Positions 47,217 to 55,637 of a stretch of 64,000 nucleotides of DNA are shown here, piece by piece. The DNA comes from a virus, in IMG/VR virus record IMGVR_UViG_3300027852_000039, positions 1-64,000 of that record, one strand, 5' to 3'. Under the pieces are notes generated by a model. The model was not told the origin of the DNA. It did no database searches and saw nothing but the letters and a program-made list of their open reading frames with translations. The position numbers and the translations under genes are program-made. Positions within the stretch are counted from its first letter, which is position 1. Each line of letters opens with the position of its first letter.

Positions 47217-47475
47217 CGAAAAGCTCCGCAACAAACCGAGGAAAGAGTACATAGCGTTCCTCTGTCCATTCCAGGAGATAGAGGACAGAATGAACTTTCA
47301 TGCGGAACAAGGTTATTGGTATCTCGACGCGAAGGAGTCGCGGCAACCCTGGAGAGGAGGAAGCGAACCACAGTGGTTGATTATCATGAGGTATCGACCG
47401 AAGGAAGCAATGACTAAGCAAGGTGGGACGAAAACCAAACCCGTTATTCCCTACGGAGGAACTCGTGAGCAATAG
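47200..47475 (+). CDS. Hypothetical 91-residue protein
   Basis: ATG 47200 follows AAGGAGGGAAGG. A small alpha/beta domain with IAFLCPFQEIEDRMNFHAEQGYWYL. The same outline (a residue pair F-x-E-x-L/M-N-H/F-x-A-E-x-GY) appears in the next gene, so the two may be duplicates. Confidence 0.55.
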   Translation: MGKSLDEKLRNKPRKEYIAFLCPFQEIEDRMNFHAEQGYWYLDAKESRQPWRGGSEPQWLIIMRYRPKEAMTKQGGTKTKPVIPYGGTREQ

Positions 47476-47716
47476 ACTGTACAACTACATCGCGAAGACG
47501 GTTCCGTTTGGAGGGCTTGAAGAGTTCCTGAATCATTTTGCTGAACATGGATACGTCCTCGTGAGCAATCATCCGGCGACGATCGATGTGTCTCATCGAG
47601 AAGCAGAAACCGAAGACGGGAAGGAAGGAGCTACCGGAACGCTCGTGTACGACAAGTTCAATGTCGTCATGGCTCAGTACGTCGGACCGAGAGGTCCAGA
47701 AGTCCAGGGGAACTAA
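47465..47716 (+). CDS. Hypothetical 83-residue protein
   Basis: GTG 47465 with GGAGGAACTC upstream. FGGLEEFLNHFAEHGYVLVSNHPATID in outline is similar in plan to the preceding gene (IEDRMNFHAEQGYWYL). Located just before the terminase. Function unknown. Confidence 0.55.
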   Translation: MSNRLYNYIAKTVPFGGLEEFLNHFAEHGYVLVSNHPATIDVSHREAETEDGKEGATGTLVYDKFNVVMAQYVGPRGPEVQGN

Positions 47717-47718
47717 TC

Positions 47719-49494
47719 TTGACGGACTCAATCCTCGAAGCACTTGACACCCTCCGAAGAATCAAGTCTCCCAAAACAGCGAAACAGGTCCGCGAGATCG
47801 TTCCTATATCGGAGTGGCTTGAATCTCCGTACTACGTCGGGGAAGACGGTCTGAAGCTCTACGACGTATGGAAGGACGAGCTTGCGAAGGTCTTCGACGA
47901 GGACAAGCCGAAATCCGAGTGGATCGTAACAGGATCCCTCGGGAGCGGGAAGTCGACGGCGGGGGAGTTCGCGGAAGTCCGGAAGGTCTACGAGCTTTCA
48001 TGCTTTGAACCGATCCCGTATCTGTTCAATTTCATGAAATCGTCGACGATCATGTTCATCTATTTCTCGATCACTCTGGAGCAAGCTCAGAGAACGGGGT
48101 TCGGGGAGATCCGGAGAAGGGTTGACTCGATCCCGTACTTCACAAGGCGCTTCGGTAGAAACCGAGACAAAGACAAAGCGCTCGAATTCAAGAACCTCTC
48201 GATCATCTACGGATCGGACGTCGGTCATCAAGTAGGAACCCATCTGATTAGCGCTCTACTGGACGAAGCGAACTTCATGGATCGGAAGTTCGATGCGATG
48301 AAAAAAAACTACTCAAAAGCTCAGGCGCTTTACAATAGCGTCCTGAACCGGAGACTGAACCGCTTTGTGATTGACGGCGTCGATCATGGTCTGTCCGTTC
48401 TTGTGTCTTCAGCGGCAACGACGTCGAGCTTCACGGAAGAGCGCATCGAGGCGGCGAGGGACAACTCGCGATCGCACGTCTCTGAAGTGACGGCGTTCAA
48501 GGTCAAGCGGAAAGAATACGACCTGAACGAGTTCCTCGTGTTCGTGGGGACGGAGCTTGTCGACCCGTGTCTGATCGACAACTATGGAGACTTGACCCGG
48601 ACGTGCGAAGCGCTCGGGACCGAATGTCCGGAGCATGGATCCCTGAGACGGAGAGTCCGAAGGATCGAAGAGAAATACAGAGATCTCTTTCAATGGGTTC
48701 CCTCCGAACAGTTCCGGGACAGCTTCGAGAAGAACCTCCTCGATTCGATTCAAGACGTCCTCGGGATCTCGACGCGACCGCTCGGGAAACTCTTTCAGAG
48801 TCATTCGAAATACGCGAAGGTAATCGAGCTTGCGGACTATCTCGAAGCGAGACATCCGTTCACGAGCGAGGTCATCACGATCTCGACCGAGAACAACAAG
48901 ATGATCCAGGACTTCATAATCGAGGAACGGATGGGTCCGAAGAACAAGGCGCGATGTATCCACGTCGATCAATCCAAGTCGAACGACTGGACGGGGATCG
49001 CAAGCGCATACGTGGACGGATACATCGACATTCAGGTCGGAGAGAAGAGTCAGAGGGTTGCGCTCGTCCGGGTTGAATTCGTGATCGTGATCGAACCTCC
49101 AAAGAAACCCGCAGAGATCCCGATCGAGCGAACACGTCTCTTCGTCAATTGGTTGAAAGACAATAAGTACAGAGTCTCTCGTGTGACCTATGACGCATGG
49201 GGATCCGTGGAGTCGATTCAGATTCTTCAGCGTCAAGGGATCGCGGCGTCTCACTATTCCGTCGACAAGGACGACGAACCATACAAGCAACTCGTCACGA
49301 TGATAAACCAGGGTCCGAGGATCCTCCTGTACGATCATCCGATTTTCAGGCGCGAGCTTTTCAACCTGGATCATGATCGGATGAAAGGGAAGGTCGACCA
49401 TCCGGAGAAGGGATCCAAGGACGCAGCGGACGCGGTTTGTGGCGCGGTGAACAACGCTCTCCTCGCAATTCTCCCCGAACCGAGGATTCGGTAA
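47719..49494 (+). CDS. terL: Terminase large subunit
   Basis: 591 residues from TTG 47719. ATPase: Walker A TGSLGSGKST at residues 71-80, Walker B LISALLDEANF with Asp182-Glu183. RNase-H-like nuclease: Asp417 in IHVDQSKSNDWTGIA, and Asp565-region in GSKDAADAVCGAVNNAL, where the family has its last catalytic acid. It cuts concatemeric DNA and drives it through the portal encoded next. No ribosome site is obvious, so translation is probably coupled to the upstream gene. Length is typical. Confidence 0.92.
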   Translation: MTDSILEALDTLRRIKSPKTAKQVREIVPISEWLESPYYVGEDGLKLYDVWKDELAKVFDEDKPKSEWIVTGSLGSGKSTAGEFAEVRKVYELSCFEPIPYLFNFMKSSTIMFIYFSITLEQAQRTGFGEIRRRVDSIPYFTRRFGRNRDKDKALEFKNLSIIYGSDVGHQVGTHLISALLDEANFMDRKFDAMKKNYSKAQALYNSVLNRRLNRFVIDGVDHGLSVLVSSAATTSSFTEERIEAARDNSRSHVSEVTAFKVKRKEYDLNEFLVFVGTELVDPCLIDNYGDLTRTCEALGTECPEHGSLRRRVRRIEEKYRDLFQWVPSEQFRDSFEKNLLDSIQDVLGISTRPLGKLFQSHSKYAKVIELADYLEARHPFTSEVITISTENNKMIQDFIIEERMGPKNKARCIHVDQSKSNDWTGIASAYVDGYIDIQVGEKSQRVALVRVEFVIVIEPPKKPAEIPIERTRLFVNWLKDNKYRVSRVTYDAWGSVESIQILQRQGIAASHYSVDKDDEPYKQLVTMINQGPRILLYDHPIFRRELFNLDHDRMKGKVDHPEKGSKDAADAVCGAVNNALLAILPEPRIR

Positions 49495-49545
49495 AGAATC
49501 CAAGGACTTGCCGAAGACATCTCTGAAACTCCCTGATCGCGCGCG

Positions 49546-49591
49546 CACTATATCTTGAATAGGAGGCCCGTTTCCTATGCAAGATATAGTG
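49546..49591 (+). promoter_or_regulatory. Hairpin enclosing the portal ribosome site and start codon
   Basis: CACTATATCTTG (49546-49557) is the perfect inverse of CAAGATATAGTG (49580-49591). Inside it ATAGGA (49559-49564) pairs with TCCTAT (49573-49578) around an 8-base loop. AGGAGG (49561-49566) and the ATG (49577-49579) are therefore inside an 18-bp stem, with one A-G mismatch. Translation of the portal would need this to be opened. Confidence 0.7.
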
Positions 49592-51655
49592 TCCGGTTCG
49601 AAGGCGCTCGCACCCTTCAATCCTGGAATCCCCCTGTCAAATTACCGAATCATCCCTCGATCCCCTGTCGTCGCGGATCGTCTTCGGTCAGTCGCGAAAG
49701 CGCATAAGCTGACGGATCCAGGATGGGCGCAAGTGTTCGGGTCCGGGAAGTGGTCTATCTCGGAAGAGAACTTTTACAAACAACACCTTTGGGTCTACGC
49801 GTGCATAAATCGGATCTCGTCCAACGTCGGCGGCGTCCCCTACGAAGTGTACAAGGGGGACACGGAAGTTCCGGTCGATGACGAGAAGGACGATTGCTTC
49901 CGACTCTTCCGAGATGTCAACCCGCACCTTTCCCGATACCAGCTATTCGAAGGAACTTCGATCTTCCTCTATGGGTGGGGCGAAGCGTTTTGGGTTCTTG
50001 AGAAACTCGGGATGCCGACCGTCCAAGAGATTTGGATGTTCCGTCCGGATCACTTCAAGCATGTCGTCAAAGACGGGAAGCTCATCGGATGGGTATACGA
50101 CCGGGGAGTGAAACAGGTTCCGCTCGAACTCGACGAAGTGATTCATTTCCGACTGTTCAATCCGTACGACGACATTCGCGGATTCAATCCGATGCAAGTC
50201 GCAAAGCTCACGGTCGAGACGGATTACTTCGCGCAAAAGTTCAACTGGAATTTCTTCAAACAGGGTGCGACCCCTGGACTCTCTCTCACGACAGAGCAAG
50301 CACTCGACGACGATCAGTACGATCGCGTCATGGCGCAATGGGAACAGAAGTATTCCGGACTGTCGAAGTCTCATTCGATCGCGATCCTCGATGGAGGACT
50401 CAAGTTCGACAAGATGCCGATCACGCAGAGGGACATGGACTTCGGAGGTCTTCGGAAGATGGCGAGGGAGGAGGTCTGTGCAATCCTCGGAGTTCCTCCC
50501 GCTGAAGTCGGGATCCTCGAATACTCTCGCGCGTTCGCGAACACGAAGTCGCAAGACAAAGGGTTTTGGCAGAAGACCCTGATCCCTCGGATGCATTACT
50601 TCGAAGACATCCTGAACACGAATTTCTTTCCCGTCCATTTCCCGGAACATCAAGGGTACTTCGATCTGTCGGTTGTCGAAGCGCTTCAAGCGGATCTCCA
50701 TGAGAAGGCGAAGACGGCGAAGACCTTTCATACGATGGGATATCCGATCAACGTTATCAACGAGAGCATGGGTCTCGGGTTCCCGGAAATCAACGGGGGA
50801 GAGTTCGGATACCTTCCGCAAAACTACATCCCCGTTACGGCGGTGAAGGACGCGAAGAAGACGGTCGACAAGGTGCGCGAGGAGATCGGAGAGAAGATCA
50901 CGCGACGGATCGTTCGACCGAAAAGGAAGTACACGAAGGTCGGTTCTCTCAACACGCGGAAGATCGAAGCGATGAGAGTGCGGTACGCGGAAGAACTTCG
51001 CCTTGAGATCGAGAGCGCTAAGGAGCGGATCCGCGATCATCTGAAGGGTGTCTTCGGATACGGAAAGAAGATGCGGACGAAAGGACCGAAACAGTACGCT
51101 CCCGAAGTCATCGAGGGAATCTTTTCCGATTGGGTCAAGGGATGGAAGGAGAAGGGTGCGGAGTACCTCAAGGAAGCGTTCGAGTTTGGTCTGTCTTCTG
51201 CAGAGGAACTCATGGGAGACTTGCTCACGAGCGAGACGTTCCGAGAGACGGTTCTCATTCAATTGACGTCGAAGAACGACGCGTTCGTCCAAAAGAGGAT
51301 CGATTCAATCCTCGCACAACTCGCGAGCGAGCTTTCAGATATAGGATGGGAAGGCGAAGGGGCGGCGTCGGTCGCGGTTGATCTGTTGAACCGACACACC
51401 TTCCGCGCTGAAACCTTCGCGAATTTTGTTCTCTCTGTAGCGCACCATTCCTTCGTAGCGGAGGGGGCAGAGAGAAAGTATCAAGGCATCTGGCACACAA
51501 CCGGAGACGGGAACGAGTGTCCCACTTGCGAGGGGATGCCTTCCGGAAATCCGTGGAAGCTCGGAGAGATGACGACGCTTCCGGGAGAGGACGTCATCTG
51601 TAACGGTCGGTGTCGATGCTATGTGGAGATCGTGAATCCAGAAGAAGGGGGTTAG
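49577..51655 (+). CDS. HK97-type portal protein fused to a MuF-like head morphogenesis domain
   Basis: 692 residues. Residues ~50-430 are the portal: FYKQHLWVYACINRISSNVGGVPYEVY in outline, then VIHFRLFNPYDDIRGFNPM, ALGVPP-type ILGVPPAEVG, and the NESMGLGFPEINGGEFGYLP end that portals share. Residues ~465-692 are MuF-like, with CPTCEGMPSGNPWKLGE and CNGRCRCYVE, the cysteine and final C-R-C elements of that domain. RRIVRP at residues 443-448 (50903-50920) is exactly in the linker. The portal forms the dodecameric DNA gate of the capsid. Confidence 0.9.
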   Translation: MQDIVSGSKALAPFNPGIPLSNYRIIPRSPVVADRLRSVAKAHKLTDPGWAQVFGSGKWSISEENFYKQHLWVYACINRISSNVGGVPYEVYKGDTEVPVDDEKDDCFRLFRDVNPHLSRYQLFEGTSIFLYGWGEAFWVLEKLGMPTVQEIWMFRPDHFKHVVKDGKLIGWVYDRGVKQVPLELDEVIHFRLFNPYDDIRGFNPMQVAKLTVETDYFAQKFNWNFFKQGATPGLSLTTEQALDDDQYDRVMAQWEQKYSGLSKSHSIAILDGGLKFDKMPITQRDMDFGGLRKMAREEVCAILGVPPAEVGILEYSRAFANTKSQDKGFWQKTLIPRMHYFEDILNTNFFPVHFPEHQGYFDLSVVEALQADLHEKAKTAKTFHTMGYPINVINESMGLGFPEINGGEFGYLPQNYIPVTAVKDAKKTVDKVREEIGEKITRRIVRPKRKYTKVGSLNTRKIEAMRVRYAEELRLEIESAKERIRDHLKGVFGYGKKMRTKGPKQYAPEVIEGIFSDWVKGWKEKGAEYLKEAFEFGLSSAEELMGDLLTSETFRETVLIQLTSKNDAFVQKRIDSILAQLASELSDIGWEGEGAASVAVDLLNRHTFRAETFANFVLSVAHHSFVAEGAERKYQGIWHTTGDGNECPTCEGMPSGNPWKLGEMTTLPGEDVICNGRCRCYVEIVNPEEGG

Positions 51656-51659
51656 GAGA

Positions 51660-53183
51660 ATGGACAAGAAGCAAGTCTTCGCTCACATCAAAGAAATGAA
51701 GGACAGGAAGTTCTTCGCTTATGCTTCGACACGATCTCTCGACCGGGACGGGGAGGTCATCCTTCCCGAAGCGTTCAACAACATAATTGAGTTCATGAAG
51801 AACCCGGTTCTCTTGCAGATGCACGATTACCAGAAACCCTCTGCCGGAAAGATTTTGAACCTCGACATCGATTCGAAGGGACTCCTTTTCGAGGGGGAGT
51901 TCGCTCCCACGGACGAAGGTCGAATGTTCAGGACCTTGTACGAAGAGGAATTCATGAACGCGTTCTCGATCGGGTTCATTCCGAACTCCTGGACCGAGAT
52001 CGATCCGGAGAACAACGAGACGGTCTATCGTCTGACCACTCCGAACGGAGTCGTTGAGTTCAACCTTGACGACTACAAGAAAAGCGGGACGGTTTATCGC
52101 GTGTACACGGACGTCGAACTTCTCGAAGTATCGGTCGTTCCTGTCCCCGCTAACCCGGACGCGCTTCAGCGGATGCACCAGCTTTCCGTAAAGCTCAAGG
52201 AGTGGGTCAACAAGCTGGACGTAAAGGGGAAGGACGCGAAGACCGGAGACACGGACGATCCGAACAAGGACAAGGAGCTTCCCGGACGTGAGATCGAAGT
52301 GGGGGACGTGGTTCAACTCGAAACCGAACACGGGTATTTCCTCACGGAAGAGCTTGAAGGATTCAAGAGCTTCCGGCGAGTAGACGACGCGGAGGTCGTC
52401 GATCACAAGGGAGTCGACGCGATCCTCGGATTCGACGAGGAGAGGAAGGAGACGACCGTCTGTTACCTGTACAGCGCGGAAGCGTGGACGGAAGAGAAGG
52501 CGACCAAGGACGTCAACGCGCGCGAGGTCGAAGGACAGATCGGGAACTTCTACGCGGCGAAGGGAGAAGGAGAGTCCGAGGGGGGAGACGACAAGGAGGA
52601 AAGGAAGCGAGTCATCCCCTACAAGAAGTATCCGACCATCGATCGTTCGTGGGATGCTGGCGCGGCAAGGAAGCGCCTTGTCTCGTGGGCGGGAGGTCCG
52701 GAGAAGGAGGACATCGACTTCTCGAAATTCCGTCTCGGGTTCGGGTGGTACGACGAGTCGAAAGCGGATGCTGTGACGGCGTACAAGTATCCGCATCACG
52801 ACGTCATTGACGGCGCGCTGAAGACGAACATTCGCGGTGTCGTCGCGGCGATGCAAGTCGTCAACGGTGCGCGAGGAGGGGACTCTCTCTCCGACGCGGA
52901 TAGGAAGAAGCTGTACAACCATCTCGCGAAGCATTATCGAGACGCGGACATGGAACCTCCCGAGCTGAAGGAGTTCGATGATCCGGAACTCGACCCTGCT
53001 CTTGACGCTCTCTTCGAGGTCAAGCGAGAGGTCGCGGACCTTGCGAAGATGGTCAGTGAGATCAAAGAGAAAATGGTCCCGAAGTCCGAAGGATCAGGAG
53101 ATCCGTCTGAGGACACAAAGGACGCGGAAACGTGGGACGCAATCGCGAACGGAGTGAAAGAGATCTCTGAAGCGGTTCAGTAA
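51660..53183 (+). CDS. Prohead protease with long C-terminal extension
   Basis: 507 residues. The HK97 protease fold is at 1-185: FFAYASTRSLDRDGEVI, His55 in LLQMHDYQ, Ser103 in NAFSIGF, and ELLEVSVVPVPANP, where the third acidic residue lies. The extension, ~200-450, has a charged linker, then FGWYD...AYKYPHHDVIDG and an NHLAKHYRDADMEPPEL repeat-like element known from other phage proteases and head proteins (DUF2213-like). A final coiled coil (VKREVADLAKMVSEIKEKM) could act as a scaffold. Such fusions serve as protease-scaffolds. Confidence 0.88.
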   Translation: MDKKQVFAHIKEMKDRKFFAYASTRSLDRDGEVILPEAFNNIIEFMKNPVLLQMHDYQKPSAGKILNLDIDSKGLLFEGEFAPTDEGRMFRTLYEEEFMNAFSIGFIPNSWTEIDPENNETVYRLTTPNGVVEFNLDDYKKSGTVYRVYTDVELLEVSVVPVPANPDALQRMHQLSVKLKEWVNKLDVKGKDAKTGDTDDPNKDKELPGREIEVGDVVQLETEHGYFLTEELEGFKSFRRVDDAEVVDHKGVDAILGFDEERKETTVCYLYSAEAWTEEKATKDVNAREVEGQIGNFYAAKGEGESEGGDDKEERKRVIPYKKYPTIDRSWDAGAARKRLVSWAGGPEKEDIDFSKFRLGFGWYDESKADAVTAYKYPHHDVIDGALKTNIRGVVAAMQVVNGARGGDSLSDADRKKLYNHLAKHYRDADMEPPELKEFDDPELDPALDALFEVKREVADLAKMVSEIKEKMVPKSEGSGDPSEDTKDAETWDAIANGVKEISEAVQ

Positions 53184-53243
53184 CCCACGGCGGCGCGGAT
53201 CGGGAAAGACGGTTTTCAACTCTGAAGGATGGAGGGAAGCGAA

Positions 53244-54380
53244 ATGGATGAGAAAGTACAGGAGGTTCTTCAGTCCTTGGAGGAACTGAAGGGACTCGCG
53301 GGGAAGATCACAACCCTGGAGGAAATGCACAAGGCGACGGACGCGATCGCACAGAAGGCGTACGGCGCGATCGAGAGTCTGAAAGCCGCGAGGAAGATCG
53401 GGATCACCGACTTTGACTCCGAAGGCGAGTCGAAGAAGTTCCTCGAATGGTTCATGCACGCGGCGAACGACTTCAAGTTCGTGGACCCGGAGAAGAAAGC
53501 AACGATGGTCGGAGACTCGGCGGCGAGCGGTGGATACCTCGTCCCGGAGGAGTTCCTTCCGACACTGATCCGGATCATCTACAAGTACGGGAAGTTCCGA
53601 CAGGGTGCGACCGTGGTCCCCATGAACACGGACACGCTCAAGATCCCTTCCCTCGCTTCTGAGCTTACGGTTCAGTGGTTGTCCACTCAGGCGTCCTCAA
53701 TGAACGAGGTCGCTCCGACGTTCTCCGAGGTCGAACTCGCCGTCAAGACGATGGCGTGTCTCGTCCCGGTCGCGAACGAACTCATGATGGACTCCATGAT
53801 CGACGTCGCGAACCTTCTCGCGACCCTCATGGGCGAAGCGGTCGCGAAGGAGGAGGACAGGATCGGGTTCGCCGGGGACGTGACTGGAAACGGCGATCCA
53901 TACAACGGGATCCTGAACGCGACAGGCGTGAACATCGTTACGCTCGGGACCGGAAGGACGAAGTTCGCTGATCTGACCGCTGACGATATCGCGGACATGA
54001 TCGACGCAGCGGAGGACGACGACAACGCGGTGTTTGTCCTTCATCGTACGATCTTCAACGTGATCCGGAAGCTGAAGGATCAGAACGGGAATTACATCTA
54101 TCAGTCTCCGGACGCGGGAGAACCCGGAACCATTTGGGGATACCCGTACGTTAAGTCGAACGTCATGCCGAAGATCTCGCAGAGCGCCGCAGATACCTCG
54201 TATGTGATCTTCGGGAACCTTCGGTATGCGTACCTCGGGAACCGTCAACAGATGCAGATCGCTTCCTCCCCGCACGCGGGTTTCACGAAGAACGTCACGT
54301 ACGTTCGAATGATTGAGAGGATCGCGATCGCTGTCGGTGCCGGGGATGCTTTCTCGGCTCTGAAGACTGCCGCGCAATAG
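53244..54380 (+). CDS. HK97-fold major capsid protein
   Basis: 378 residues; GGAGGGAAGCGAA before ATG. The first ~85 residues are a charged helix (delta domain) expected to be removed by the protease; VGDSAASGGYLVPEEFLPTLIRII in outline then begins the mature shell protein, with the usual GGYLVP signature. VPMNTDTLKIP, EVELAVKTMACLVPVANELMMDS and DPYNGILN are further hallmarks. Ends with a long beta strand and YVRMIERIAIAV. Confidence 0.93.
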   Translation: MDEKVQEVLQSLEELKGLAGKITTLEEMHKATDAIAQKAYGAIESLKAARKIGITDFDSEGESKKFLEWFMHAANDFKFVDPEKKATMVGDSAASGGYLVPEEFLPTLIRIIYKYGKFRQGATVVPMNTDTLKIPSLASELTVQWLSTQASSMNEVAPTFSEVELAVKTMACLVPVANELMMDSMIDVANLLATLMGEAVAKEEDRIGFAGDVTGNGDPYNGILNATGVNIVTLGTGRTKFADLTADDIADMIDAAEDDDNAVFVLHRTIFNVIRKLKDQNGNYIYQSPDAGEPGTIWGYPYVKSNVMPKISQSAADTSYVIFGNLRYAYLGNRQQMQIASSPHAGFTKNVTYVRMIERIAIAVGAGDAFSALKTAAQ

Positions 54381-54422
54381 TCGACAGGCCTGGAGAGTGG
54401 TTGCTGAAGGAGGGGTCGGGTC

Positions 54423-54617
54423 GTGGAATCTATGGAGTGTGTTGTCAAGCGCCCGTTCTTTCATCGTCGGGTCGGCCGGCGACTGGAGAAGGACGAGCGG
54501 ATTGACTTGACCCCTCACGAAGCGAAAGCAATCGGACCGAGGTTTATATCGATCACGACGAGAGGTCTGAAAGGACCGCATTCGCACAAGATGATCGAGA
54601 ACGCTTCCAACAAGTAA
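54423..54617 (+). CDS. Small basic head-region protein
   Basis: 64 residues from GTG 54423 (AGGAGGGG upstream). Basic, with IDLTPHEAKAIGPRFIS. Similar small proteins occur after the capsid gene in many siphoviruses; role unknown. Confidence 0.55.
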   Translation: MESMECVVKRPFFHRRVGRRLEKDERIDLTPHEAKAIGPRFISITTRGLKGPHSHKMIENASNK

Positions 54618-54638
54618 AAAAGAAAAGAGGAGGTTCTC

Positions 54639-55181
54639 ATGGGAACACAAGTCTTCGGTGACAGCGTTTATGTGAACGTTGCTTCCGCAGTGATCGCGAG
54701 CGTTGTTGCCACGATTCCGGGTCGCGATGCGTCCGCGATCAACATCAACACGATCGACGTTACGGGAGACAACGCATCCCAAACCCTTGACGTCTACGTC
54801 GAGACGGGGCGCACGCGCGCGAGCATGGCAATGGCGGCGGGTCAGAGCGTCTGTTACGTCGGCGTGACGAGCGGGTTCGAAGCGGACGACAACGTGATCG
54901 TTCAGCACAAGAGCGGGAAGTATCAGAAGACAACCGTCCTGTCGGTCGGTACGACTTCGATCACGCTCGGGGCGAACCTCACGAACGCGTTCGCGTACGA
55001 CACCGATCGTCCGGATGAGATCATCGAGCTTGAGAAGAAAGCTCAACTCATCATCGGAGCGGGGACGTTGCAAAAGTACGGAGACAAGCAGCTTTGGATT
55101 CCGAGGGGATCCCCCGCGTACTTCGCCGTCTCGAACGGAACGACCGCTGCGATCAATGCGATCGCGGGAGTTTACACGTAG
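54639..55181 (+). CDS. Probable virion (decoration-type) protein
   Basis: 180 residues, AGAGGAGGTTCTC before ATG. Beta-rich and Thr/Ala/Val-rich (VYVNVASAVIASVVATIPG, DVYVETGRTRAS), one helix. The position after the capsid and the composition suggest a surface protein of the head. No family recognised. Confidence 0.5.
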   Translation: MGTQVFGDSVYVNVASAVIASVVATIPGRDASAININTIDVTGDNASQTLDVYVETGRTRASMAMAAGQSVCYVGVTSGFEADDNVIVQHKSGKYQKTTVLSVGTTSITLGANLTNAFAYDTDRPDEIIELEKKAQLIIGAGTLQKYGDKQLWIPRGSPAYFAVSNGTTAAINAIAGVYT

Positions 55182-55212
55182 AAGATCGGCGCGCAAGCGC
55201 TTACCTCACTCG

Positions 55213-55247
55213 GGGGTCCGCTTTGATGTGGGATCGAAACGGACCCC
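55213..55247 (+). terminator. Hairpin after the decoration-type gene
   Basis: GGGGTCCG (55213-55220) pairs with CGGACCCC (55240-55247); the 19-base interior can pair further (TTTGAT with ATCGAAA, one bulge). Followed by TTATCCCCC. Probably separates head transcripts from the fibre genes. Confidence 0.55.
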
Positions 55248-55301
55248 TTATCCCCCTTCTGGAAGTTAGCTCCTCAACCATGAACGCGAGGAGTCCGTTC
55301 G

Positions 55302-55637
55302 ATGTTAAAAGAGAACGCGAGTTACTTTCCGCTTCAAAGAAACGCCACGGCCCAGGGTACGGATCAAACGGTTGACGCTGTCCCTGTTGCTTCGGCGTCC
55401 GGGTGCATCTGGACGTATCTCGCGGTCAGTGGAGGGAACCGACAACTCGGGAAGATGGAAGCTTCATGGAACTTAGATGGATCGACGATCAGCTATTCGC
55501 GAGAACGGATCGAGGACGTCGGGAATTGTGATGGACTCTCCTCGATGGATGTCGCGTTGAGCGGATCGGATATCGTCTTCCGGTCCTCGTCAAGTAACGA
55601 ATGGACGATCTATTACAGAAGGAGTCGAATCGGATGA
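55302..55637 (+). CDS. Hypothetical virion protein
   Basis: 111 residues, GCGAGGAGTCCGTTCG before ATG. Beta-rich (WTYLAVSGGNRQLGKMEASW, DIVFRSSSSNEWTIYYRR). The next gene begins within its stop. Possible capsid-accessory or fibre chaperone. Confidence 0.5.
   Translation: MLKENASYFPLQRNATAQGTDQTVDAVPVASASGCIWTYLAVSGGNRQLGKMEASWNLDGSTISYSRERIEDVGNCDGLSSMDVALSGSDIVFRSSSSNEWTIYYRRSRIG

Noticed and set aside
53697-55196. 499-codon minus-strand frame opposite the capsid region
   Set aside because: Shadow of the capsid and following genes; the + strand gene is certain.
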